This document shows positions 21,698-33,343 of a stretch of DNA of 64,000 bases, piece after piece. The first letter of the stretch is position 1; each line of letters begins with the position of its first letter. Source of the stretch: Thinopyrum elongatum (lineage: Eukaryota; Streptophyta; Magnoliopsida; Poales; Poaceae); NCBI GenBank assembly GCA_011799875.1, contig CM022298.1:257169757-257233756 (forward strand), read 5' to 3'. A program made the translations under genes and the position numbers. Under the pieces are notes generated by a model that saw nothing but the letters and a program-made list of their open reading frames with translations, searched no databases and was not told where the DNA came from.

Positions 21698-22145
21698 ATC
21701 TTTGCCGTCTGCTAGCAGACGGCAAATTGGCCACGTGGCAGCACGCTGTTCACCTGGCCTGGCCTATTTGGCCTCTTTGCCGTCTGCCAGCAGACGGCAA
21801 AGGAGCAGGGTCTTTGCCATCTGCCGGCAGACGGCAAAGGAGCAGGCTCTTTGCCGTCTGCCAGCAGACGGCAAAGAAGGAAAGCTCTTTGCCGTCTGCT
21901 GGCAAACGGCAAAGAGCGCCGTTAGCCCCCTAACGGGGCTGTCACCTTTTTTGTGCCGTCCACAAGCTTTGCCGTCTGCTAGCAGACGGCAAAGAACTTT
22001 CCTTCTTTGCCGTCCGCCAGCAGACGGCAAAGCGGCCTTTACCGGCATCGGCTTTGCCGGAGTGTTTGCCGTCTGCTGGCGGACGGCAAAGCCTTTGCCG
22101 TCCGCCAACAGTGCCTTTGCCGTCTGCTTTGGCAGACAGCAAAGC
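21698..22145. repeat. 3' subterminal repeat array of the CACTA
   Basis: At least ten copies of TTTGCCGTCTGC or its complement, several as perfect 28-bp palindromes (21775-21802, 21849-21876). Confidence 0.9.
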
Positions 22146-22688
22146 CGCTGATTCCAGTAGTGATATTGTGTGTATGATTTAGAAATGCTTGGTATGTGTG
22201 GGATCCGACAATCTAGTTGTTTATTCTTGGTAGCCTCTCTTACGGGGAAATGTCTCCTAGTGCTTCCACTGAGCCATGGTAGCTTGCTACTGCTCTGGAA
22301 CACATGGGATGATCGGCATGTGTCCTTCTTTGCTCCTTCTTTGCTCCTGTGTCTGTCCCTTCGGGGAAATGTCACGCGTTGTTCCTTTAAGTCCTTGTAG
22401 CTTGCTATGACTTGGGTTCATACGTTGATGACCAACACGTGCATTGCTGGGTCATGTATGCCTGTCCCTGTAAGTTTGTGCCACCTTGGGTTTACGACTA
22501 GTCATGTCAGCCCGGGTTCTGCATCATATGGATGCTAGCGACACTATCATATACGTGAGCCAAAAGGCACAAACGGTCCCGGGCCAGGTAAGGTGGCACC
22601 CATGGGAATACCGTGCGTGAGGCCGCAAAGTGATATGATGTGTTACATGCTAGATCAGTGTGAGTTAGGATCGGGGTCCTGACAGCTT

Positions 22689-22700
22689 TGGTATCAGAGC
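22689..22700 (+). promoter_or_regulatory. Primer binding site of the long-LTR Gypsy
   Basis: TGGTATCAGAGC, the standard initiator-tRNA-Met primer site, starts 4 nt after the LTR end at 22684. Confidence 0.95.
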
Positions 22701-24131
22701 CTAACTGCCTGTAGGGTTACCAAGCCAAACTGGTCGAAGTTGAGTCTAGAAATGCTTTAGTTATATAAGGGAATTGATTGTGGAAGGGAACGTAAGTCTC
22801 CTTTTACTCCTTTACCTTATGTCCTTCTGATCTGAGTCACCCTCTCTTTTTCTACGGGGTTAAGGAACTAGGCTTCTCATCTTTCTATCAAGATCACGGG
22901 TTACTAATCCGTAGACTTAAAGGAATGATGGATTTAAGCCTCAGTTCAGTTCCTACTACTTCCATGTGTTGACAGTTGGTTTCGGAACCTTGATATTGTG
23001 ATGTTGAGTGGTTATGCCACCATTTTTGCAGGATGTCTCAAAATAATTTTGAGCATTTACAGCCGTTATGCTGTCCGAGTCATCCCAGGTTTCTAAATAG
23101 TCTAATGCATTTGCAAATCCCTTCTTCCTGTTCCCGATGTTCCTTTGGGCCAGATTAACCACACTAATCAGTGTGTTGAGGTACTTCATTGCCTCGACAT
23201 ATATGTTGAAGCTATTATTATGACATTAGGGTATCGTAGAGAACCACCTAGTAATCAAGCTATGTTTTGTATTCCCAATGTGATAATTCTCGCCATCATT
23301 CTCGAAAGCATCCCGTGATGTTATTAGTTAGTAGGTATTCTTTTCCTGGGTTCTTGAACCCAAGATTCGCTCTACCTACTTCCTGTTGATAGTGTTCCTC
23401 GTTCCTTTAGGATATTAGTAACCTTTGTGATTGTCTTCGAGGTCTGTGGTATATCGTTCTTCCAATACCATGAACCAATATGGCAGAAGTTCTTTGAACC
23501 AAAAGATCACAACCAGAGTGCTCTTGATGAGTTCTCCATGCTATGAATGTGACTCTGCCAGTCCTACCTTTCTGCATGGGTTATTCGTAAGAAATATGTT
23601 GAACCTTGTTCGACATGCTAATCTATGCATCCCCAACTCAGATAATCATATGTCCTTTGAGTTTCCCCCCTTTAGTTGTATTTTGACCTTCGTCTACCAG
23701 TTGATAGTCAGGAATAGTTGTGCATTCATGTTCATCGGTGCCTAATATTCCTAGGGTCTGTCGAGCCATTCTATTTCGGAATGATTAGGAGAAACAAACT
23801 TCGGCACCTCGTCCATATCTAGGATTGGGTCAAAGCAATTGTATTCCATAGTTTAGAATGCCAATCCAGCTTCTAGTCTATTCTACCTGGAGTATTACCC
23901 CCTTTATGTCGAGAATATCATAGGAATTGCACCACCTCTTCTGAATTCTTGACGCAGTGATACTTCTCGCCATCATTGTTCATTCCTCGGTCCCCGTGTT
24001 GTTGCAACCGGAATACTGACAAATGAAACGTGATGTGTGAAATCAATACTCCTAGCAACCCCGTTGCTTCGTAGTTAATGGATGATAAACTTCATTCTTA
24101 GCGTGATGGTTATTGAATCACCATCCTAAGA
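22701..24131 (+). other. Internal region, gag portion unrecognisable
   Basis: About 1.4 kb between primer site and pol remnant. Short frames only. An ATGTCTCAAAATAAT near 23033 after an intron-like CAG might be a gag start, but no capsid or zinc-knuckle motif can be read. Confidence 0.5.
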
Positions 24132-26098
24132 TTGATCGTGCTACCTAGTCCATATTTCCTAGTGCACTCTTCGATCAATGAGTTAGGATTGTGTCAATCC
24201 TTCGCTCTTTTGGTCATATCATCTTGCCCTGAAAGCAAGATTGTTCTCGAGCTTAATAACATATCAGTGGCTCGTGATTTTTTGGATATCTTCTCGGAAG
24301 TATTACCAGGTTGTCCCCTGACAGCTATGTTGAGTTCGTGATCAAGTTTGTTTTCCTCTAAACTACCCCTTCCCCAAGAATCTGTGTCGGATACCCCTGA
24401 ACTAGTTGGTTGAGCTAAACAACAACTTGGAGAGTTGGAAGATGGAAGCTTGTCCGACTTAGTTCATCATAAAGGGATATCTTTTGTGTGTGTGCGTTGA
24501 AGAAAGATGATATTTACATCGATTGATCCTCGTGATCAGTTGTTGGATCTATTGTCTTGTCCAAATTTTGATTTGAGTGTGGGCTATCGTCAAATCAAAT
24601 CAGAACCAACGATGCTCGTAATGTTGTCTTACTCGTGGTTGTTTCCTCGAGCATACACTATTATATCTTTTGGGTCTGACCAATACTATCTCCTTGTTCA
24701 CATAATTGTGGGATTCTATTTATATGGAAACCTGGATGAATTGTTGTTGAGCCCACTGACAACATCCTTATCTTCTCCATGATTTTGTTGGACATTAAGC
24801 TAGTGTTGGAAACTTTTGTAAGCATTATCTTCATGTTCCGTTCATGAAGCATATGTTTGGATGAAAGAAGTGACTTCCTCTAATTCATGTGCATTTGATG
24901 CAAGTTGCCACCGTGAATTCGAGAAAGCTTGTTTTTGCTTCCTCTGGAATCGTCCCAAGTTAGTCACGCATGTGCGAAGTACTCTATGGTTTGATAGGTT
25001 GGCCGCCTCCATTCCATATGTGTTTCCTAGCACACAAAGCCACTGATTGATTTGTTCAAGGTGAAGAAGCTCCTTCTTAAGAGCTAACCTGGGCTTATAA
25101 AAGGACTTCGATATCCTCAATGATGGTTCCCTACCAGAACTCGGTAGTGGTTTGTTGTAAGACTACCATGTGGTCATGCTTGTCTGGGACAGCGTGTTCA
25201 CATGTGTGTAGCAGAACCAGCTCATGTTTTGGAGCTTACTACCATAGTCCATTTCCCGAGAATCCCGCAATGTTATCTCATCGATTTGTGTTGCAACTCT
25301 TCTTTTCAGACATGTGGAGTCTGAAGTATCCTGTTACTAACCAGATCTGAATCTCAGGCAGATATGATTGTTGGAACATTCCCAACATTTGCATTTTGTT
25401 CCCAGCTTGCACCGCCATTGTGCCAATTTCCCATGGGCTGCCCTTCTCAGTAATTGCTGTTCGGGATCATCTTCAAAAGTGGTCCTACCATGGGTCCCAT
25501 CAATTTCAGATGATAAGAAAAAATCACTCATTGTGTTGTCTTCAACAAGATAGCCCACATCATCCATTCTAGTCTGAGTATGCCATTCTTCCGAACTCCT
25601 TCAAACGATCGTTTGTAAATTGCCTTAGGCTGGTATGAAGAGTTTCAATGATCTCTGTATCAAAAGTAATTCTTTTTTCCACTTAAGAGAATAATTCTAC
25701 GAGTCACATCCTCTAAGGTGCCCCGTTATGGAATCATGGCAATCTATCTCCTCGCTACTCTGACACATACTCGCCATCTACTTAAGCGTGGAATTGTTGC
25801 CTACCAAATTGAACCTTTGTCATCCGCTTCTTTCCATCACCCCTGATGTGTGTTTCGTGTCTCAGCGCAAGAGATGTTTTTATATCTCACTCCATGAGTT
25901 GATCTTGAGTGCTCGGTCTTCGAGGAGATTGATTCCTATAGAGTTTCTTTCTGTCGTCACTGTGTTGGACAGAGATCTCGCAAGCAAGGATGTCAAGATC
26001 AACATGATGCAAGCAATCAATGTTCTTATGAAGTGCAATCTGGATCGTGAAGATTGTGTTGGCCTTATGTCCCCTCTGTCTTCTTACCACACGTCTTG
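24132..26098 (+). pseudogene. Decayed Gypsy pol (RT to integrase C-terminus)
   Basis: Fragments in shifting frames match chromovirus-type pol in the right order: ARDFLDIFSEVLPGCP near 24270-24315 (the segment before RT), ELEDGSLSD and FVCALKKDD near 24430-24500, SVGYRQIKSEP near 24578-24610 (RT palm), and VLDRDLASKDVKINMMQAIN near 25960-26020, the segment near the end of pol. The catalytic YxDD and the integrase DDE residues cannot be found. Many stops and deletions are present; expected full length would be more than 3 kb. It is non-functional. Confidence 0.65.
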
Positions 26099-26119
26099 AA
26101 TCTCGGGACGAGATTCTTG

Positions 26120-26135
26120 TTTAGTGGGGGTGAGT
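26120..26135 (+). promoter_or_regulatory. Polypurine tract of the long-LTR Gypsy
   Basis: TTTAGTGGGGGTGAGT directly precedes the 3' LTR at 26136. It follows the sequence CTCGGGACGAGATTC common at the end of such elements. Confidence 0.85.
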
Positions 26136-29100
26136 TGTCATAGCCCTAGAATTTGTTTGCAGATAGTTGCATCAGTGAGCATCATGCATCCTGTTAATTT
26201 TAAGAAAATTGAAATGAGGATTATTCAAGCCTCAGAAATTATTTTAAAAGAAGGGCAAGAACCCTTTAAATTGCATTCAGTGAATCCAAAATGCCCTAAA
26301 AATAGTTTTGAGAATTTTGGCAAGGGTTATACACCAGACCAAAATTTTGGAACATTTTTAAGGAATTATTTGGTCTCCAAATTTAAAACAATATCTTATT
26401 TGAATTTGAAAATTTATTCAAATATATATGGATATGTTTTCAAATGCTCTCAGATAATTTATGTGCAATTGGAAATGTCCAATGAGCAACATAAATTATA
26501 CTCAGAGGTGTTTGGCACTTATATGAATTTTGTTCAAATTCAAAACAGTGGCCAAAGGAATAAATAAAAAAGAAATAGAAACAAAATAGAAAATAGAAAT
26601 TAAAAAGAGAGAGAGATCTCACCTGAGCAGCCCACCCACCTGGCCCAGGAGAGAAGCCGGCCCAGCCCACCTCCTCCTTCCTGTCATCTTCCTCCTCCGC
26701 CAGGAGGACGGGTGCGTGCCCGGCGCACGCGACCACACGCCCCGGCCACCTCCAGCCTGCCTGCTCGCGCTGGTTGCCTCCCGCGATGCCATGCAGCTAC
26801 CTCGACCCTCTCACACTCTCCCTCGTCCCCTTTCCCTTCCCTGGCTCTCTCCCTCGCATGCACCGAGCGACCTCGTCGCTGCTGCTCGCCGTTGTCGCGG
26901 CCACAGCCACCGCCTAGCCTCTCTGAGCTGTCCCCGAGCTCCGCCATGACGTCGTCGTCCTCTCCACTAGGTAAAGCGGCGCCAGGAGCTCTGCTTCATC
27001 CCCAACACCGTCGTCTTCCCCCTCGGTCGTCCGAGATCGCCGGCAATGCCACGTCGCCGTCCGGCCTCCCCAGAGCCAGCTGACCTGCTCATCGACCCCG
27101 CCGTGAGCTCCTCACCAGAACCCCCCTCTCCTCTGTCTCGTTTGCACGCCGTAGCCGCCGTCTCGCCTGTGACCGAATGCGCCGCTGTCTACGCTCATCG
27201 CCGGTGATGCTCCGGTGACCATTTGGTCCTGGGCGCGCGTCCAACATGCTCACCGCCGCACGCTCGTTTGCGCACCGCAGCACCGATCCTGCGAACACCT
27301 GAACGCCGGCCGCCGCATTCGTGCTCGCCGCCGTCGACTCAGGCCACCCCAGCTCCAGACGCTACCTCCATTTGATGGGGCTCACTCCCAGGAGCACGTA
27401 GGAGCAAACCACACATCAAATGAAGCCCTGTGGCTCATTTCCGAAGCCCTCCGCCACATCTGGCCTTGTCAGCGTCAAGCCGCCGGCGAGTTTGACTCGT
27501 TTGACGAGGGGTTTGACTCCCCCTGGGTCATTGACAGGTGGGCCCAGAGCCCTGCTAATTTTAGCTTAGTGCCAATTAACATTTAGTTAATCCACTAAGT
27601 CACTGACATGTGGGCCCAGGCCCTAATTAACTTAGGTTAGTATTTAACTTAGCACTAATTAACTCTGTTAATTAGTTGTGACACTGACATGCGGGCCCCA
27701 CTGGTTAGGTTTGACCTGGAGCAGTTAGTTGACCTGCTGAGGTCATCATGACATCATGCTGACATAGTAAATGATTTCTGGAATTGAAATAAATCTTAAA
27801 TGATTTATTTATTTCAGAAAATGTCCTAAACTTCTAAAAATCATAGAAATTCAACTGTAGCTCAGAATGAAATAATTTATATATGAAAAATTATCAGAAA
27901 AATCCAATATGTACCATTTTCATGCATGACAAACCAAGTTATACCAACTGAATATGTGAAAACACATAAATGGCATTTTTAAATGCTTAATTTGGAGTTG
28001 CATTTGAACCCTTGGTTCAAATGAACTTCATCCAAATCAAATGCCAGATGCATTAGCTCAAACCACATCATATCTACATGTCATGATCATGCATCATATT
28101 GTTGGATTGCATTGATTGTGTTTCCTCTTGTTTGCCGGTGTTTGTTCCCTCTCGGTAGACGTGGTTCCGACGATGAGTTCGATGACATCGATGAAGAGCT
28201 ATACTATCTTCAAAAGTGCCAGGAAAGCAACCCCCATTGAACATTTCAATACAATCCCACTCTCTCACTCTTGCTCTCTTTTACTGCATTAGGACAACAA
28301 CATTTCGACTGTTATGTGCTGCGGTAGCTGAACCCCTTTCCTCTGCATGACCAGTCGTTGCCACAGTAAATAGTTGAAACCCACTAGCATGAGTAGGATT
28401 TGTTTGAGCCATGATGTGCCTACTCATCCATGTTTTGCTTGTTATGCCTGCTATGCTTGGAGTTGTGTCAGGTCTGATTCATCTGGGATGGATTGGAATG
28501 GTGATGAACATGTCCCTACTGTTGAGAGCTAAGTGTGTGAACATGATTTGGTAAAGGTAGCGATGAGAGGCCATGTAGGAGTACATGGTGGGTTGTCTCA
28601 TTGAAACCGCCCTCAGGAACTGAGTTCTGTGTTTGTGATCCAAGAATAGTTACTACCATGCATTGGGCCCGAAACCCATGGACCCTCTCGGCTTATTGAT
28701 CGCCTTGTCCCCTGTCCAGGAGTTGCAAGTAGTTTCTGGTGTTTGTAGTATACTGGAGGCCGTGCGCAGTGCTGACCCAAGGGGTGGGCTGTGATGCGGC
28801 AGATACGTGGCCCGGTGTATCGAGACGCCCGTTTGGTGCCTCGGGAACCCTGCACACATCGTTCGGGGCCGTAGTGGAAACCTCGGCCGGACTACCTGCG
28901 GATGGAACCTGAATAGGCGATAAACCTAGACTAGAGACTTGTGTGATTAGTCAGGTCGTGGCCGACACCCTCGCTGGGCTTCCACTTGAAGGTTGCCGAG
29001 TACATGTCGCGTAAACGGCGATAAGTGGTGAGAGCATGTGTGAAGAAGTACACCCCTGCAGGGTTATATATGATCTATTCGAATAGCCGCGTCCGCGGTA

Positions 29101-30242
29101 ATGGACTACTGGGTTGCTTATGCAGTTCATAGACAAGTGAAAGTGGATACTCTAAAATGCGCAAGATAAGCATGAGTGCTATGGATGGCCTTCTCGTAGG
29201 GAGACGGGAGCGGATCCATAGTGGTGTATTGATATGGTGAATATGTGGACTCGTGTGCGCCACCTCAAAAGAGTTACCAGCAGTCGTAGTACAGGATAGC
29301 CACTGAATCAAAGCTGGCTTGCTGCAGTTAAACTCCACCACCCCTTTGTTCATACTGATGCATATGTAGCTAGTTCTGATGTAAGTCTTGCTGGGTGCAT
29401 TTGTACTCACGTTTGCTTAATTTTTGTTTTGCAGAGGAGACTTCAGTCTCACTAGTAGTTCCGCGTGGACTTCGACGTTTAGCTTGTTACCTCAGCTATG
29501 ATCTTGTACCCTTGGGAGGGTCTTGTAGATAGTCAGGCTTCTCAGCCTTTTCATTTGTAGTTGTCTGTACTCAGACATGTTGTGCTTCCGTTGCTTGTAT
29601 GCTGTGTATGTTGGGTCATGTGACCCATGATTGTAATTCTTACTATGTATGACTCTTCGGAGCCTTCTAAATAAATACTTTGAGTCATAGAGTTTTGTTG
29701 TGATGCCATGTCTTATTGGCACATATCGAGCATATTGTGTGTATGATTTTGAAATGCTTGGTATGTGTGGGATCCGAAAATCTAGTTGTTTATTCTTGGT
29801 AGCCTCTCTTATGGGGAAATGTCTCCTAGTGCTTCCACTGAGCCATGGTAGCTTGCTACTGCTCTGGAACACATGGGATGATCGGCATGTGTCCTTCTTT
29901 GCTCTTGTGTTTGTCCCTTCAGGGAAATGTCACGCGTTGTTCCTTTAAGTCCTTGTAGCTTGCTACGACTTGGGTTCATACGTTGATGACCGACACGTGC
30001 ATTGCTGGGTCATGTATGCCTGTCCCTGTAAGTTTGTGCCACCTTGGGTATACGACTAGTCATGTCGGCCCGGGTTCTGTGTCATATGGATGCTAGCGAC
30101 ACTATCATATACGTGAACCAAAAGGTGCAAACGGTCCCGGGCCAGGTAAGGTGGCACCCGTGGGAATACCGTGCGTGAGGCCGCAAAGTGATATGATGTG
30201 TTACATGCTAGATCGGTGTGACTTAGGATCGAGGTCCTGGCA
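26136..30242 (+). repeat. 3' LTR of the long-LTR Gypsy
   Basis: Begins TGTCATAGCCCTAG, ends GTCCTGGCA, 4,107 bp. It matches the 5' LTR throughout and lacks the CACTA, giving the empty insertion site near 29730. The small exon-like ORF is at 28159-28240. No gene is supported. Confidence 0.95.
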
Positions 30243-30247
30243 TGAAG
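30243..30247 (+). repeat. Target-site duplication TGAAG (right copy)
   Basis: Matches 14832-14836. Confidence 0.9.
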
Positions 30248-30880
30248 ATAGATAGGTGAAAAGTAATTCGAACAAGAGTGAATAAGGGTTACTTTGCTCG
30301 ATGATGAAATAGACTCCCCTTAAATGTATGCAGGGATAAGATATGAGATTAATTATCCTGCAATTATTGAAGTATACAGAGGAAATTTCAATCATTCGAG
30401 ACAATGATTCGCACTGATGACAAATAATTCCTTGAGATCGTTGTGCAATCATTCATAACTTTCGATAATAATTCCACCTACAAAACAAATGCTTCGAGAG
30501 AAATAGTGTAGCAGGCGGGGTTATGAACATTACAGCACAGAAGTTTTACAACTTAGAGCAGATAGGCTTAAACCGAAAGTTTTAGACTTGCACGAAACCA
30601 AACAAAAGAAACACAGAAAGAAAATCTATCGAGACACGTTGTAATTCTCCCCCTTTTTGTTAACTAGTGTCAAAAAGGTGACGAATAACATGAGTGCAAA
30701 AACACAGAACTTAGTTCACTCAGTGGCATCTCTAGAGAAACGGTCCGAGGTGATTTCATCTTCGAAAGTGACTGGACTGGCTTCGGCTTCAGCAGCAGCA
30801 GATTTTCCTTGAGTGATAATAGCTTGGGGCTGAGAAGACGATGGCATATCTGGGGCAGCCTCATGAGGAACATGGGAAAG
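30248..30880. other. Host segment right of the long-LTR Gypsy
   Basis: Continuation of the sequence at 14239-14836. Only short minus-strand frames (for example 30670-30907) with Ser/Leu-rich content are seen; they might be part of an antisense Copia internal region. Its last five bases, GAAAG (30876-30880), are the presumed target duplication of the LTR that follows. Confidence 0.4.
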
Positions 30881-31597
30881 TGATGACCCACAAGTATAGG
30901 GGATCAATCATAGTCCTTTCGATAAGTAAGAGTGTCGAACCCAACGAGGAGCAGAAGGAAATGACAAGTGGTTTTCAGCAAGGTATTTTCTGCAAGCACC
31001 GAAATAGTCGGTAATAAGTAGTTTGATAGCAAGATAATTTGTAACGGACAAGTAACGGTAATGGCAAATAAAGTGCAGCAAGGTAGCCCAATCCTTTTGT
31101 CGCAAAGGACAGGCCAAAACGGTCTCTTATGATAAGCAAAACGTCCTTGAGGGTACACGGGAATTTCACCATGTCACTTTCATCATGTTGGTTTGATTTG
31201 TGTTCGCTACTTTGATAATTTGATATGTGGGTGGACCGGTGCTTAGGTGCTGTTCTTACATGAACAAACCTCCTACTTATAATTAACCCCCTCGCAAGCA
31301 TCCGCAACTATGAGAAAAGTATTAAGATAAAATATAACCATAGCATTAAACTTTTGGATCCAAATCAGTCCCTTACGAAGTAGCACATAAACTAGGGTTT
31401 AAGCTTCTGTCACTCTAGCAACCCATCATCTAATAACTACTCCACAATGCATTCCCTTAGGCCAAAATATTGTGAAGTGCCATGTAGTCGATGTTCACAT
31501 GACACCACTAAGGGAATCACAACATACATATCATCAAAATATCGAACACATATCAAGTTCAGATGATTACTTGCAACATACTTCTCCCGTGACCTCA

Positions 31598-31602
31598 AGA
31601 AC
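31598..31602. repeat. Target-site duplication AGAAC (left; right copy 41991-41995)
   Basis: AGAAC flanks the 10.4-kb Tat-type element on both sides. Confidence 0.95.
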
Positions 31603-32509
31603 TGTCGTGGGAAACCACGGCCACCTATGGGGCCATCAGCCCCTTTTGGTTCGGCAGGGGGATGGACACATTGCACAAAGAGCGGAGAAGCATTACGCAA
31701 CATGACAGAGATCACATGGGCAGTCTTTACCCAGGTTCGAGACGCCGCGAGGGGTAAAACCCTACTCCTACTTTGGTGGATTGATGGTGGATAATGGTGG
31801 TGAAACGTAGCACACTCGCCCGGCAAGGTTGCTCTGGGGGCGAGAGTGGCTACGCGCGTATGGATATGCGAGGATCCAACCCTTTCTACGGTCGCCATGG
31901 GCCTCCTTTTATAGATAAAGGGGTCACCACAGTGGCAAATCAGTCTTTGCGCACTGATTAGATAGCTGACAATGCTATCATATCTAACTCTGCAGGGTGA
32001 CAGAGCGCATTCAATGCGCTGCCCTATGTCACATCACAACTTGCCTGGCAGGCCCTGCTGGGCTATTTTGCCAGCTTCGCACCTCCTTGCTTGACACGTC
32101 TCAGGACGGGTGTAATATGGTGGTGTTTGCTGTAGGAAGTGGCTGCCATGTGGCAGAAAGCATCCACTTAGTCACTTTGGAGCTTGACACCGCTTCGATT
32201 ACTGACTTGCGTCGCTTGTGAGGTGGAGCAGTGGAGTGGCTTGCCTCCGCCAGCCCCGGCAGGCCTGCCGGGACGATCTGGGAGCTTGCTTCCGGGGCAA
32301 AACCCAACCCTGCCAGGCTCGCCTGCCCGGCAAGGTAGGCCCTTCCCTTAGCGATGCCTCGTTCCTCTGGCTCACCTTGGCCTTCTTGAATTGCATTCGG
32401 ATCCTCCAAAGGAATTGATCCTCCTTGCTTGGTCCGATCTTGGTCTTGCAATCTTATCTCTGGCCTGTGCACAGTCCGTGCAATGGACCCAGGGTCTATT
32501 ACACCGACA
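31603..32509 (-). repeat. 3' LTR of the Tat-type element
   Basis: 907 bp. On the minus strand it begins TGTCGGTG and ends CCCACGACA. A TATA box TATAAAAGG lies at 31913-31905 on the minus strand. No gene. Confidence 0.95.
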
Positions 32510-32523
32510 GGAGCCCCCGAGCC
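32510..32523 (-). promoter_or_regulatory. Polypurine tract of the Tat-type element
   Basis: GGCTCGGGGGCTCC on the minus strand directly precedes the 3' LTR. Confidence 0.75.
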
Positions 32524-32920
32524 TAGAACGGACGCGCCGCTGGGCGTTGTCGGGGTAGGCCCTAACCAGTGCACATGCAAAAATGTAAGGGCGGCTCCAC
32601 CCTTTGAGATCTTCTTTGTTTCTCCATTAACTTGAGCTCGGGTCAGTTTCTGGTTTTCCCACGCATCGTGCAACGCCAATTGTAGTGGGGCCATTCTTGT
32701 AATGGCCCATGAATGACTTTAACACATGGGCGGGTAACTGCCAATTCACCCTTCCCACCATGCCCTTATCCTTAGCAACATATGCTGCATGCATTGAGTG
32801 GGGTAGGTAATGGAGGCACGTGGTGCGGGAGAGCATCAAGGTAGGGGCCGGATCTTCTTGGATTGGTGGAGGAGGACGACGGGTACTCGCCGGGGAATGA
32901 GCCCCCGCCCCCAGCTCGCC

Positions 32921-32930
32921 TATAAAAGGA
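32921..32930 (+). promoter_or_regulatory. TATA box of the antisense unit
   Basis: TATAAAAGGA on the plus strand, embedded in CTATAAAAGGAGG, which is identical over 13 nt to the core of the LTR promoter on the opposite strand. The first good ATG (32999) lies 78 bp downstream. Confidence 0.6.
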
Positions 32931-32998
32931 GGAGCGGGGGAGGAGCGGAAGCATTCATCCACATTCCACTCCTCCTCCGCCCTCTGTTTCTTTCGGGT

Positions 32999-33343
32999 AT
33001 GCTGAAAGGAAGAGCCTGGGGCCAGCCCCCAGGCCCTATGTCGAATGCTTGTACTGATGCTTGGGGAGTGAGTCTGGTCCGGTGCCGCGCGTTGCCGGTG
33101 GTCGCCACCCTGTTGTCGAGGTATCCGGGGCTCTTGACGCTTGCCTGGGATGCAGTGTATGGGGTCTTTGGTAATCCCAACACTGCTCCTCCCGGCGGAC
33201 CTCGTATTCTTGCTAAGGATGGCGACATCTTCCTGCCCGCCAAGGTGGGAAGCAGCATGCCTCGAGTGTCCTACTCATTGCAGTCACTCGCCGTCTCTTC
33301 GGGGGAGGTGCCGGGCTGGGGGTCCGGCGACTTTCTGGAGTAG
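32999..33343 (+). CDS. Antisense ORF next to the 3' LTR (aORF), 114 aa
   Basis: Plus-strand ORF, antisense to gag-pol, between the integrase end and the 3' LTR. ATG at 32999 lies 78 bp after the TATA box at 32921; the upstream in-frame codons to 32810 precede the expected transcript start. The product starts MLKGRAWGQPPGPM and has no domain I recognise; it is rich in Gly, Pro and Leu. Open sequence continues in another frame (33346-33847), then a pyrimidine-rich tract ending TTTTTTCAG (near 33832) and a T-rich 3' region with TTTGTAC/AATGAA-like plant poly(A) elements up to about 33950. Tat-lineage elements are known to carry extra ORFs, some antisense, in this position. This one may be a truncated version. 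Confidence 0.4.
   Translation: MLKGRAWGQPPGPMSNACTDAWGVSLVRCRALPVVATLLSRYPGLLTLAWDAVYGVFGNPNTAPPGGPRILAKDGDIFLPAKVGSSMPRVSYSLQSLAVSSGEVPGWGSGDFLE

Larger units (their letters stand above)
18470..22162. mobile_element. Non-autonomous CACTA transposon, 3,693 bp
   Basis: Perfect 13-bp terminal inverted repeats CACTACTGGAATC (18470-18482) and GATTCCAGTAGTG (22150-22162), a 3-bp target duplication ATA, and arrays of TTTGCCGTCTGC subterminal repeats at both ends identify a CACTA (En/Spm superfamily) element. No transposase (TNPD-like) ORF is visible. The interior is a GC-rich poly-proline block (18900-19460), an intron-like stretch with TGGATGGA microsatellites, exon-like pieces with canonical splice borders, two tandem hairpins and a 21-bp repeat array. 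It can only move with transposase supplied in trans. It inserted after the host Gypsy, since the sister LTR is empty. Confidence 0.95.
14837..22684 (+). repeat. 5' LTR (interrupted by a CACTA at 18470-22162)
   Basis: It begins TGTCACAGCCCTAG and ends TCCTGACA. The GC-rich part (15300-16250) yields open frames on both strands without recognisable domains. The AT-rich part (16260-16800) holds the tgacatgtgggccc/ttgacc/tgacatcatg module also seen in the LTR at 1-3497. No gene is supported in this LTR apart from the small exon-like ORF at 16894. Confidence 0.9.
14837..30242 (+). mobile_element. Complete long-LTR Gypsy (Tekay/Del-like), with nested CACTA
   Basis: TGTCA...CA LTRs (14837-22684 including an inserted CACTA; 26136-30242), primer site at 22689, polypurine tract at 26121 and TSD TGAAG define a plus-strand insertion. 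After removing the CACTA, the LTRs are about 4.15 and 4.11 kb. By eye the copies differ at a few percent of sites plus small indels (for example near 15965 and 22335). The internal region is only 3.45 kb and holds a badly decayed pol. Large LTRs with 'ISGRDSF'-like sequence before the polypurine tract suggest the Tekay/Del lineage. The copy is defective. Confidence 0.9.

Noticed and set aside
18487..22145. CRISPR-like array of short repeats
   Set aside because: The repeats are CACTA subterminal inverted repeats in both orientations, in a plant genome, inside perfect terminal repeats.
31437..31898. 153-codon ORF crossing into the 3' LTR (similar ORF at 41086-41379)
   Set aside because: Spans the insertion border at 31603; the shared part is only LTR sequence.
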